Shown piece after piece: positions 1 through 6,225 of a DNA stretch of 6,287 nucleotides. The DNA is from Brevundimonas sp. UBA2388. Its GTDB lineage: Bacteria > Pseudomonadota > Alphaproteobacteria > Caulobacterales > Caulobacteraceae. Made by a program: the position numbers and the translations under genes. Location of the stretch: assembly GCA_002343425.1 (NCBI GenBank), contig DDSO01000007.1, positions 7,830-14,116 of the forward strand, read 5' to 3'. Each line of letters begins with the position of its first letter. The first letter of the stretch is position 1. Below the pieces are notes generated by a model. It made no database searches and was not told the DNA's origin. It was given only the letters and a program-made list of their open reading frames with translations.

Positions 1-926
1 CAGTTGTAGGCCAGCAGCTTGCCGGGATGCTCTTTGTGCACGGCCTCGGCGAAGCGCCGGGCGTCGTCCAGATCGGGGTGGGAGGTCTCCCACCACAGGA
101 CATCGGCGTGTTTGGCGTAGGACAGGCCGCGCGCGATGCAGTGATCCAGCCCCGTGCCTTCCTTCAGGCGGAAGAAGCCCTCGGGCGTGCGGTTGTCGCG
201 GTCGATGAAGGGGCGATCGCGCTCGTCCACGTCCGAGGTGATCAGCTGGGCGCTTTCGGCGTCGGTACGGGCCACGATCAGGGTCGGGGCGCCCATGACG
301 TCGGCGGCCAGGCGCGCGGCGATCAGGTTGCGCTCATGCGCCTGGGTCGGGATCAGAACCTTGCCGCCGAGGTGGCCGCATTTCTTCTCCGACGCCAGCT
401 GGTCCTCGAAATGGACGCCCGCAGCGCCGGCCTCGATGAAGGCCTTCATGATCTCGAAGCTGTTCAGCGGCCCGCCGAAACCGGCCTCGGCGTCGGCCAC
501 GATGGGCACGAACCAGTCCCGCTTGGCGCCGCCCTCGGCGTGCTCGATCTGGTCGGCGCGTTGCAGGGTGCGGTTGATGCGGCGGCACAGTTCCGGTGCG
601 GCGTTGGCCGGGTACAGCGACTGGTCCGGATACATGGCCCCGGCGGTGTTGGCGTCGGCCGCGACCTGCCAGCCCGACAGATAGATGGCCTTCAACCCGG
701 CCCGGACCATCTGCATGGCCTGGTTTCCGGTCACGGCGCCGAGGGCGTTGATATAGGGCTCGTCGTGAAGCAGCTCCCACAGGCGGTTGGCTCCGCGCTC
801 GGCCAGGGTGTGGGTGATCGGGATCGAGCCGCGCAGACGCAGGACGTCTTCCGGCGTATAGGGCCGCTCGATACCGTCGAAGCGGCCGACGGGCGACGGG
901 ACGAGATGGGCGAAGCTGGTGGTCAT
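1..926 (-). CDS. aceA: Isocitrate lyase, N-terminal 308 residues (3' end outside window)
   Basis: Isocitrate lyase cleaves isocitrate to glyoxylate and succinate, the first step of the cytoplasmic glyoxylate bypass used on acetate and fatty acids. Read on the minus strand from the ATG at 926, the product starts [20 protein letters not shown]. It shows the family landmarks in order: [10 protein letters not shown] (about 82-91), YPDQSLYP (about 99-106), [10 protein letters not shown] (143-152), HFEDQ (172-176) and the signature KKCGH (181-185) with catalytic Cys183. Asp145, Glu147 and Glu174 sit at the same distances from the Cys as the Mg/substrate ligands of characterised isocitrate lyases. 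The reading frame is intact to the edge, where it breaks after LLAYN, just before the SPSFNW motif. Family length is about 425-435 residues, so roughly 120 are missing. The ribosome binding site is weak, but the N-terminus matches the family and no better start is seen. The gene diverges from the regulator at 1082, with 155 bp between starts. Confidence 0.97.
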   Translation of the reverse strand, partial: MTTSFAHLVPSPVGRFDGIERPYTPEDVLRLRGSIPITHTLAERGANRLWELLHDEPYINALGAVTGNQAMQMVRAGLKAIYLSGWQVAADANTAGAMYPDQSLYPANAAPELCRRINRTLQRADQIEHAEGGAKRDWFVPIVADAEAGFGGPLNSFEIMKAFIEAGAAGVHFEDQLASEKKCGHLGGKVLIPTQAHERNLIAARLAADVMGAPTLIVARTDAESAQLITSDVDERDRPFIDRDNRTPEGFFRLKEGTGLDHCIARGLSYAKHADVLWWETSHPDLDDARRFAEAVHKEHPGKLLAYN

Positions 927-988
927 GTCGGTCTCGGCTCGGAAGCGGCGGACATCGCCGCGGGTCTCGAGGAGCAGAACACGCCAAA

Positions 989-1000
989 GTCACGAATGAC
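989..1000. promoter_or_regulatory. Candidate operator 1, GTCA-N4-TGAC dyad
   Basis: GTCACGAATGAC is a perfect 4-bp-arm inverted repeat. Read on the minus strand it is GTCATTCGTGAC, which resembles the two 13-mers at 1032 and 1057 (GTCAT..GTGAC) with one base less in the centre. It lies 63 bp upstream of the aceA start and is the dyad nearest that gene. It is therefore the likeliest of the three to affect aceA. Binding by the adjacent regulator is inferred from position only. Confidence 0.45.
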
Positions 1001-1031
1001 ACAGCACTAGCCGCTACATTCGCGTCATTCG

Positions 1032-1044
1032 GTCATGATGTGAC
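1032..1044. promoter_or_regulatory. Candidate operator 2, GTCA-N5-TGAC dyad
   Basis: GTCATGATGTGAC is an inverted repeat with arms GTCA/TGAC. It agrees with the site at 1057-1069 at 11 of 13 positions and lies exactly 25 bp from it, start to start. A half-related GTCATTCGGTCAT precedes and runs into it (1024-1036). It covers the alternative GTG start of the regulator at 1040, which favours a regulatory rather than coding role for this stretch. Confidence 0.5.
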
Positions 1045-1056
1045 ATGGATTGTTAA

Positions 1057-1069
1057 GTCATATTGTGAC
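1057..1069. promoter_or_regulatory. Candidate operator 3, GTCA-N5-TGAC dyad
   Basis: GTCATATTGTGAC is the second copy of the 13-bp dyad. It ends immediately before the TATCAT hexamer at 1070-1075 and 12 bp before the regulator ATG. A protein bound here would cover the regulator's core promoter, so autorepression is the simplest reading. That is an inference from placement. Confidence 0.5.
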
Positions 1070-1075
1070 TATCAT
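1070..1075 (+). promoter_or_regulatory. Putative -10 element for a leaderless regulator mRNA
   Basis: TATCAT is a plausible -10 hexamer. Six bases separate it from the ATG at 1082, which would place the transcript start at or next to the start codon. The absence of any Shine-Dalgarno-like sequence before that ATG fits a leaderless mRNA, which is common in Caulobacterales. No convincing -35 is seen at 16-18 bp spacing, so the call is tentative. Confidence 0.3.
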
Positions 1076-1081
1076 CCGCCC

Positions 1082-2497
1082 ATGGACGCCGCCGCCGACC
1101 GCAAGCTTTTCCTTGGAGGCCGCCTCAAGCGGCTGCGCCGCGATCTGGCCCTGACCCAGACCGCCATGGCCGGCGATCTCGGCGTCTCGCCCTCCTATCT
1201 GAACCATATCGAGCGCAACCAGCGCCCTGTCTCGGCCCAGCTGCTGCTACGGCTGGCTGACACCTATGACGTGGACCTGCGCACCCTGGGCCAGTCGGCC
1301 GGTCCCGCCTCCGAGGCCGAACTGGCCGAGGCCTTCGCCGACCCCATCTTCCAGGGCATGGCCGTCCCGCGGCACGAGATCGTGCAGCTGGCCGAGGACC
1401 AGCCGGCCGCCGCCGACGCCCTGCTGCGCCTGTACCGCGCCTTCTCCGACCGCCGCGCCCGCGACGGCGCAGAGGCCGGAAGCGCCGACGACAGCCCTTC
1501 CGACTGGGTTCGTGAATACGTCCAGTCGCGCCGCAACCACTTCCCCGAACTCGACGCCCTCGGCGAGACACTCGCCGCCGCGCTCGAGGCCGACGCTCCC
1601 GGCGAACCGTTCGAGACCCGCGTCCGCGCCCGCCTCCAGTCCCGCCACGGCCTCAGCGTCCGCACCCTGCCGGCGGACGTCATGGTCGAGTGGACCCGCC
1701 GCTATGACCCGCACCGCAAGCGGCTCCTGCTGTCCGAGACCCTCGGCCCCTCGTCCCGCGCCTTCGCCGTCGCCTTCCAGCTCGCCCTGTCCGAGCATGA
1801 CGCCGAACTGACGACCCTCGCCGCCGCCGCCGCCGCGCCCGACGACCCCACGCGCCGTCTGCTCAAGGTCTCCCTGACCAACACCCTCGCCGCCGCCATC
1901 CTGATGCCCTACGGCCCCTTCCAGCGCACGGCGGAGGAGACCGGCTACGATCTCGGCCGGCTCCAGGCCCGGTTCGGCGTCAGCTACGAACAGGCCGCCC
2001 ATCGCCTGACCACCCTGTCGCGGCCCACGGCGCGCGGCGTGCCCTTCTTCCTCATGCGGGTCGATCAGGCCGGCAACATTTCCAAACGGTTCGCCTCGGG
2101 CGCCTTCCCCTTCTCCCGCTTCGGCGGCGCCTGCCCGCGCTGGCGGCTGCACTCCGCCTTCCGCACCCCCGGCCGCGTCATCACCCAGATCATCGAGACC
2201 CCGGACGGCGGCCGCTGGTTCACCCTCGCCCGCACCGTCGACCGCCAGGGCCATGACGCCTTCACCGAGGGCCATGACCTCGCCATCGGCCTGGGCTGCG
2301 AGCTGAAACACGCCCACCGCCTGGCCTGTGCGCGCGGCCTCGACCTGACCGCCCCCGAGGTCACCCCCATCGGCCCCGCCTGCCGCCTGTGCCACCGCCA
2401 CCCCTGCGCCGAACGCGCCGCCCCGCCGATCGACCGCCCGCTGGTGGTCGACGACTGGGCCAAGTCGGTGAGCCCGTATCCGTTCGCGGGTGGCTGA
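1082..2497 (+). CDS. XRE-family regulator with ScfR (short-chain fatty acyl-CoA responsive, RamB-like) domain
   Basis: Predicted cytoplasmic transcription factor of 471 residues. An Xre/Cro helix-turn-helix occupies about residues 12-67 (LTQTAMAGDLGVSPSYLNHIERN), with the recognition helix near 36-46. The middle corresponds to the IrrE/ImmA-like region but has no HExxH, so it is a sensor-type rather than protease-type member. The C-terminal half carries ScfR family stretches: LMPYGPFQRTAEETGYD, FGVSYEQAAHRLTTLSRP, GVPFFLMRVDQAGNISKRF (from about 321) and FGGACPRW (347-354). It ends with a CRLCHRHPC cysteine cluster (434-442). Known relatives (RamB of actinobacteria, next to icl in mycobacteria) control acetate, propionate and glyoxylate-cycle genes. 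The divergent aceA here supports the same role, and acyl-CoA sensing is inferred from the family. An in-frame GTG at 1040 would add 14 residues. I prefer the ATG at 1082 because homology begins there and the upstream stretch holds operator-like dyads. A six-alanine run sits at 247-252. Confidence 0.93.
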   Translation: MDAAADRKLFLGGRLKRLRRDLALTQTAMAGDLGVSPSYLNHIERNQRPVSAQLLLRLADTYDVDLRTLGQSAGPASEAELAEAFADPIFQGMAVPRHEIVQLAEDQPAAADALLRLYRAFSDRRARDGAEAGSADDSPSDWVREYVQSRRNHFPELDALGETLAAALEADAPGEPFETRVRARLQSRHGLSVRTLPADVMVEWTRRYDPHRKRLLLSETLGPSSRAFAVAFQLALSEHDAELTTLAAAAAAPDDPTRRLLKVSLTNTLAAAILMPYGPFQRTAEETGYDLGRLQARFGVSYEQAAHRLTTLSRPTARGVPFFLMRVDQAGNISKRFASGAFPFSRFGGACPRWRLHSAFRTPGRVITQIIETPDGGRWFTLARTVDRQGHDAFTEGHDLAIGLGCELKHAHRLACARGLDLTAPEVTPIGPACRLCHRHPCAERAAPPIDRPLVVDDWAKSVSPYPFAGG

Positions 2498-2556
2498 GGG
2501 CGTCCCAAGGGCGAGCGCGATTGACACATTGGCCCGTGCCGGGCGAGCATCCCGCT

Positions 2557-3369
2557 ATGGTGGCATCCACAGTACTCGCGCTGGCATTGTTCGCGGGACA
2601 GGACCCGGCGCCGCAGCAACCATCGAACACACTGCCCGACATCACGGTCCAGCAACCGGCGAGCGACCCAGTTCGGCGCTTTGTCGCCGGTGTGACATTG
2701 CCGGGTGAGCACGGTCGTTACGTCGGGCAGATTGCGCGCTGGGACCACAGGCTATGTGTGGACGTCGTCGGCGGCGCGCCCGAGGTGAACGGCTATCTGA
2801 CCGCCCAGATCGCAGCCAATTTCCGGTCTCTCGACATTCCCCACGGCGCACCCGGCTGCACCCCCACGGTTGCGGTCGTGATCTCGACGGATGCGGACGC
2901 TTTCGCACGGACATTCACCCGCCTGAACCGGAACCACATGTTCAGTACGCGCCCGGAGGCGGTCGCCCGATTCCTCGGCCCGTCGCGGCCGGTCCGATGG
3001 CAGCATCTCGTGCGAACGGACCAACGGCCCCTGCCCCAGTCGCGATTGAGGGTCGCCAGCACGCGCGCCATCCAGCAGACGATCATTCTTGTGGACGCCG
3101 GGCGAGCCGCCGCGGCGCCGCTGGACTCCCTGGCGGCTTATCTGGCCTTCGTCGCCCTGGTCGATCTGCCTTCCGAGCCTTCCACCGCGGACCAAAGAAC
3201 CATCCTGTCGCTTTTCGACGAATCCGGCGCCAGGCCGCCGCGCGCCCTGACACGCTCTGACCGCGCTTTTATTGATGCTCTCTACAGGGTCACGCCGGAC
3301 ATGATGTTCGGCCTCCAGCAGGCCGAGATTGAAACCCGGATGAGGCTCAACCTGGCCACGCCGCCGTAG
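2557..3369 (+). CDS. Exported protein of unknown function
   Basis: A 270-residue protein whose function I do not recognise. The N-terminus (MVASTVLALALFAGQDPAPQ) is a short hydrophobic segment ending in Ala-Gly-Gln, consistent with export and cleavage near residue 13. However, it lacks the usual positive charge. A low-complexity Pro/Gln stretch (about 16-35) follows, then a folded region with WDHRLCVDVVGG and GAPGCTPTVAVVIS, whose Cys67 and Cys101 could form a disulfide. Next come PVRWQHL, a hydrophobic strand TIILVDAGR, a helix LAAYLAFVALVDL and a C-terminal segment DRAFIDALYRVTP..QQAEIETRM. This pattern resembles a group of uncharacterised secreted proteins I recall from Caulobacterales. 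The gene begins 59 bp after the regulator stop on the same strand, and GGGCGAG (2541-2547) is a weak ribosome binding site. In-frame TTG at 2521 or GTG at 2536 are alternative starts. Coding potential is supported by an open frame with GC-rich third positions. Confidence 0.8.
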   Translation: MVASTVLALALFAGQDPAPQQPSNTLPDITVQQPASDPVRRFVAGVTLPGEHGRYVGQIARWDHRLCVDVVGGAPEVNGYLTAQIAANFRSLDIPHGAPGCTPTVAVVISTDADAFARTFTRLNRNHMFSTRPEAVARFLGPSRPVRWQHLVRTDQRPLPQSRLRVASTRAIQQTIILVDAGRAAAAPLDSLAAYLAFVALVDLPSEPSTADQRTILSLFDESGARPPRALTRSDRAFIDALYRVTPDMMFGLQQAEIETRMRLNLATPP

Positions 3370-3416
3370 GCTTGCCGCCGGGGTCGTGCTCCAGGGAACC
3401 GACCACCCCGCCGATC

Positions 3417-3440
3417 GGCCGCGGTTGATGATAACCGGCC
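3417..3440 (+). other. Imperfect hairpin downstream of the unknown exported protein gene
   Basis: GGCC-GC-GGTT, loop GATGAT, AACC-GGCC forms an 8-bp stem with a two-base bulge, 48 bp after the stop at 3369. No T-tract follows (next bases GGGGCG), so it is not a canonical intrinsic terminator. It could slow polymerase or stabilise a 3' end. Confidence 0.3.
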
Positions 3441-3473
3441 GGGGCGAGGTCGTTGGGTCCGTGTCCGTTCGCA

Positions 3474-3487
3474 AGGGGTAGCCCCCT
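3474..3487 (+). other. Short AGGGG/CCCCT hairpin in the gap before the lipoprotein gene
   Basis: AGGGG-TAG-CCCCCT can fold as a 4-5 bp G:C stem with a tight loop. It lacks a T-run. With the hairpin at 3417 it is the only visible structure in the 177-bp gap (3370-3546). I see no gene or clear promoter hexamers there. Confidence 0.2.
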
Positions 3488-3534
3488 CCGCGCATTGCAG
3501 AGCCGCACAAATTAGGGTTGAGTTCTGGTTCGCC

Positions 3535-3538
3535 GGAG
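3535..3538 (+). promoter_or_regulatory. Ribosome binding site fixing the lipoprotein start
   Basis: GGAG, within CCGGAGAA, lies 8 bases before the ATG at 3547. Together with the lipoprotein signal sequence beginning exactly there, it decides the start codon. Confidence 0.7.
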
Positions 3539-3546
3539 AACCGGAA

Positions 3547-4650
3547 ATGTCATTTCGCCTCGCGCTCTGCTTTGTCACCGCGTTGTCGCTCGCCTCCTGC
3601 GCCAGTCTGCCGCCCGCGATTCCGGTCGTTGCGAGGGAGGCGGCGGCGGCGCCCCCGATCTCCAACAATCGCCTGGGTCAGATCACCAGCTGGTGGGGCG
3701 ACGGACGGGCGCCGACGGCGCTGGTGAACGCCGGCTTCGTCGCCATCGCTCCGGGAAACGGGGGATTGGACGTTCGCGATTTTTCGGGAGCGAACGAGCA
3801 GCGCCTGCCTGCGGGTTCTCTGACCGACATCGATGTCGCCGCCCTGCCCCTCATGAACAGCTATGCCGTCGTCGTCGGCGGAACCGAGCGGTCGTCGGGC
3901 CGGACCCGGATCGTCCTCTTCCGGCTGGACAGCAGCGACGACCAGCCGATGCGTCGATGGGGTGAAATCGCCACCGACCTGTCCGATCCCCGGGGGATCT
4001 GCATGCGGCAGATCGACCCCGGCATCTCGGTCGTGGCTTTCGATCGCCGGGGCGAAGCGCGACATTTCACGGTTACCCAGGGCCCGGACGGGGGGCTTGT
4101 GTCGCGGGAAATACGCCGCTTCCGCATCAACCGGCCGGGTACGGGATGCGCCATCGTTACGGGCGAGAACCATCTGTATGTCGGCCATGCACGCCGAGGA
4201 TTCTGGCGCTATTCGCTGAATCCGCAACTAACCGGTCCGCCCCGGCTCATGGGCCAGTCGGGCCCGCCGGTGGTTCCCCGCAGCGCCAGCGTCTCGGTCC
4301 TCTCGACCCTGCCGCATACCTATCTGGCCAGCCTGGATCACGACCGCGCCGCCATCTCGCTCTGGCGCATCGAGAGGGATGACCTCCGTTGGCTGGGTCG
4401 TGTCGAGGTGCGTGAGGGACCCGGCGGGCCCCGGGTTCACAGCCTTGGCAGCCTGGACGCTTACGGCGGCGAACTGGAGGGCTTCCCGGGCGGCGTGGTG
4501 GTTCTTCATGGCCGGGTCGGTACTGGAACTCCGGCGCTGAAGTTCGTCGACTGGTCGGCAGCGCTTAATGCGCTGGGTATCGAAACCCGGCCGGCGATCC
4601 GGTCAGTTCAGCCGCACCTTGTCCTCGTCCCGGCTGTAGGCGACCCCTGA
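3547..4650 (+). CDS. Lipoprotein with degenerate beta-propeller phytase-like domain
   Basis: A 367-residue protein. Residues 1-18 form a lipoprotein signal (MSFRLALCFVTALSLASC) with lipobox LASC. Cys18 would be lipidated, and Ala at +2 predicts outer-membrane sorting. The rest resembles six-bladed beta-propeller (3-)phytases: GNGGLDVRDFSG..RLPAGSLTDIDV (about 70-97), DPRGICMRQ..VAFDRRGEARHFTV (147-176), GTGCAIVTGENHLYVGHARRGFWRYS (198-223), YLASLDHDRAAISLW (259-273) and FPGGVVVLHGR..ALKFVDW (313-336). Phytases release phosphate from phytate using calcium held by acidic residues. Here the expected DDPAIW is GRAPTAL, the EGC-type Glu is Thr199, the YVGEE/YIAEED acids are HARRG, and the EGL and DGI acidic stretches are absent. 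The fold call is fairly secure, but catalysis is unlikely. A surface binding or scaffolding role is possible. Its 3' end overlaps the convergent peptidase-like gene by 48 bp. Confidence 0.85.
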   Translation: MSFRLALCFVTALSLASCASLPPAIPVVAREAAAAPPISNNRLGQITSWWGDGRAPTALVNAGFVAIAPGNGGLDVRDFSGANEQRLPAGSLTDIDVAALPLMNSYAVVVGGTERSSGRTRIVLFRLDSSDDQPMRRWGEIATDLSDPRGICMRQIDPGISVVAFDRRGEARHFTVTQGPDGGLVSREIRRFRINRPGTGCAIVTGENHLYVGHARRGFWRYSLNPQLTGPPRLMGQSGPPVVPRSASVSVLSTLPHTYLASLDHDRAAISLWRIERDDLRWLGRVEVREGPGGPRVHSLGSLDAYGGELEGFPGGVVVLHGRVGTGTPALKFVDWSAALNALGIETRPAIRSVQPHLVLVPAVGDP

Positions 4651-6033
4651 ACGGTCGAACAGCGCCGCAACGATGTCGCCCGCCTGCGGCGATCCCTCGT
4701 CCAGCAGCATCTCCATATCCCGCCGCAGCGACGGATCCCCCGACACGGCATCCAGTGCATCCAGCCACTCAGCCCGCGTCAGCACCCCGTCCTCACGACT
4801 GGCGTCGATCAGCGGCCGCAGGAAATCGAACCAGTCGCCGCCCGTCGCCCGCCGCTGCGCGCCCTCGGCGACCATGCCGAACACCGCCCCGCAGGCGTAC
4901 AGCGCCCGATGCTCGCCCCGGCCGGCGGCTTCGACGACCGGTTCGTCGGCCAGACGGATGCAGTCGTCGATCTCCTTCTGCAGCTCGGCCCGGGCGTCAT
5001 AGGCAGGATTGATGCTCTTCAGGGCCTGGATCGCCATCAGGTCCGCCCCACCCTCGGTGATCCAGGCGTCGCGGGCGCGCTCGTAGCGGACGACCTGCCC
5101 CAGCCAGAAATGCGCGCTTTCGTGGCCGATGAACCAGCGCGCGGCGCCCAGCACCCGCGCAGTCGGCTCGACCACGCCCGAGCCCTCGAACCGCATGACG
5201 ATCAGACCCGGCAGGACGCTGCCGCCCATGGAGGTCATGCCGGACGTCGGGCCGGCCCAGCTGACCATGATCGTCGGGCGGTCGGTCTGGCCGGGACCCA
5301 GCCGGGCGGCATAGACGTCGGCCACCCGCGGGGCAAAGTCCTCGGTGGCGCCGCTGATCCACGGCGGCAGCTGCGGGTCGATGACCGTGACCAGTCGCTC
5401 GCTCTCAACCATATCGGCCTCACCGAACAGGACATAGGTCTCTGCCTGGACCGCTGTGGCCTCCGAAGCGCGCTGCCCCCGGAACAGGATTGGCCCGGCC
5501 CGGTCCCTCCAGGTCACCTCGGCAGGACCCGTAGCGAGGGGATAGCCGTTCAGATCGAGCGGGGCCGCCTCTGCCTCGCCGACGGACGCGAGCGGAAACA
5601 CGTCGAACTGGCCGCTGGGCAGGGCGACAGAGCCGTCGGTGAAGGCCAGCACGCTGTAGTCAGCCTCGAGGTTCTCGGACCTCGGCGTGAAGGCGATGCG
5701 GACACTGCGTGGCAGGGCCCCGCCGTCGACCGTGCGCAGGATGTCGTAGTTTCCGGCGCGCTCCAGCACCACACCCGGTGTCAGAACCCGCCACTGCGCC
5801 GCCCGCCATGACCGACGCGACTCCTGGATCAGAGCCGAACGGAAGAAGGCCCAGACCGGCGCGTCGCGGTCGAGCTCATACGCCGCCGTCCAGGCGTCGC
5901 CGTCCCGGGTGACGGTTACGGCGGGCTGCGAAGGGGCGATCGCCGCGCCATCCCGTACTTGGCCCGCCGAGGCCGCCGGCGCACTCGCCGCCATCGCAAC
6001 AGCGGCCATGACCGCAATCAATACCGGACGCAT
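4603..6033 (-). CDS. Secreted M1-clan (gluzincin) metallopeptidase-like protein
   Basis: A 476-residue protein. Residues 1-23 are a signal peptide (MRPVLIAVMAAVAMAASAPAASA, cleavage before Gly24), so it acts in the periplasm or outside. An N-terminal beta-rich region (about 35-200) is followed by a catalytic-type domain. This domain contains HESAH at 304-308 and ITEGGADL with Glu327, giving the exact HExxH-X18-E zinc motif of M1 peptidases: ligands His304, His308, Glu327 and general base Glu305. Tyr379 in LYACGAVFGM is a plausible transition-state Tyr. At the position of the M1 GxMEN loop, 34 residues before the HExxH, the sequence is GGSVLPG (270-276), so the Glu that holds the substrate amino terminus is missing. 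The protein is much shorter than typical M1 aminopeptidases (600-900). It is predicted to bind zinc and hydrolyse peptides, but not as a standard aminopeptidase. The start at 6033 is fixed by a strong Shine-Dalgarno and signal peptide. Confidence 0.9.
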   Translation of the reverse strand: MRPVLIAVMAAVAMAASAPAASAGQVRDGAAIAPSQPAVTVTRDGDAWTAAYELDRDAPVWAFFRSALIQESRRSWRAAQWRVLTPGVVLERAGNYDILRTVDGGALPRSVRIAFTPRSENLEADYSVLAFTDGSVALPSGQFDVFPLASVGEAEAAPLDLNGYPLATGPAEVTWRDRAGPILFRGQRASEATAVQAETYVLFGEADMVESERLVTVIDPQLPPWISGATEDFAPRVADVYAARLGPGQTDRPTIMVSWAGPTSGMTSMGGSVLPGLIVMRFEGSGVVEPTARVLGAARWFIGHESAHFWLGQVVRYERARDAWITEGGADLMAIQALKSINPAYDARAELQKEIDDCIRLADEPVVEAAGRGEHRALYACGAVFGMVAEGAQRRATGGDWFDFLRPLIDASREDGVLTRAEWLDALDAVSGDPSLRRDMEMLLDEGSPQAGDIVAALFDRSGVAYSRDEDKVRLN

Positions 6034-6038
6034 GTGCC

Positions 6039-6043
6039 CCTCC
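6039..6043 (-). promoter_or_regulatory. Strong Shine-Dalgarno for the M1-like peptidase gene
   Basis: On the minus strand GGAGG, inside GGGGAGGGG (6045-6037), lies 5 bases before the ATG at 6033. It is the strongest ribosome binding site in the window and supports this start. Confidence 0.75.
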
Positions 6044-6187
6044 CCGTCTGAGCCTGTCGCGTAGCGCGGGTCAGCGGTGTGCGTCAGCTTAAGCTTTGGT
6101 CAGGCTTGGGTCCGATCGAGGGCGCCGTCCCGGGTTCGCCGACCGGTTGGGGTATTGCGCTTCTTTCCCTCCATCGGGCCCGGCGTT

Positions 6188-6206
6188 TCTACCTCGGATT
6201 GGTAGA
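6188..6206. promoter_or_regulatory. Inverted repeat TCTACC-N7-GGTAGA, candidate operator
   Basis: This is a perfect 6-bp-arm inverted repeat with a 7-base spacer (centre 6197). It lies in the 204-bp divergent region between the peptidase gene and the partial gene at 6238. Its right arm overlaps where a -35 element would lie for a -10 at 6226-6231. The size suits a dimeric regulator. The binding protein is unknown; autoregulation by the downstream gene is possible but untested. Confidence 0.35.
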
Positions 6207-6225
6207 TTGAGCGTCACACCTCCGT

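Noticed and set aside
27..1010. Long plus-strand open frame opposite aceA
   Set aside because: It is antisense to an unmistakable isocitrate lyase frame. Its Gly/Val/Ala-rich translation has no recognisable motif, as expected for a shadow frame in GC-rich DNA.
1819..1837. GCC trinucleotide run
   Set aside because: It encodes a six-alanine linker (residues 247-252) in the regulator. Such runs are ordinary in GC-rich coding DNA.
2521..2526. Perfect TTGACA -35 hexamer before the unknown exported protein gene
   Set aside because: No -10-like hexamer occurs 16-18 bases downstream; the nearest (CTATGG at the start codon) is about 28 bases away. Not called as a promoter.
1247..2527. 426-codon minus-strand open frame opposite the regulator
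   Set aside because: The plus strand carries clear HTH and ScfR motifs throughout. The antisense product is compositionally biased (Gly/Ala/Glu) and runs past the end of the real gene without any domain.
3370..3480. Short open frame in the gap (reads LAAGVVLQGTDHPADRP.. to a TAG at 3478-3480)
   Set aside because: It has coding-like third positions but only a 17-codon stretch after its first ATG, no ribosome binding site and no recognisable homology. It could be a gene remnant but cannot be supported.
3985..3999. GATCCCC-G-GGGGATC near-perfect palindrome
   Set aside because: It lies inside the propeller gene, encoding the DPRGI segment that fits the family motif. There is no nearby promoter, T-tract or second copy.
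4909..5811. 300-codon plus-strand open frame inside the peptidase gene
   Set aside because: It is antisense to the M1-like protein with its zinc motif and signal peptide. There is no ribosome binding site or motif on the plus strand.
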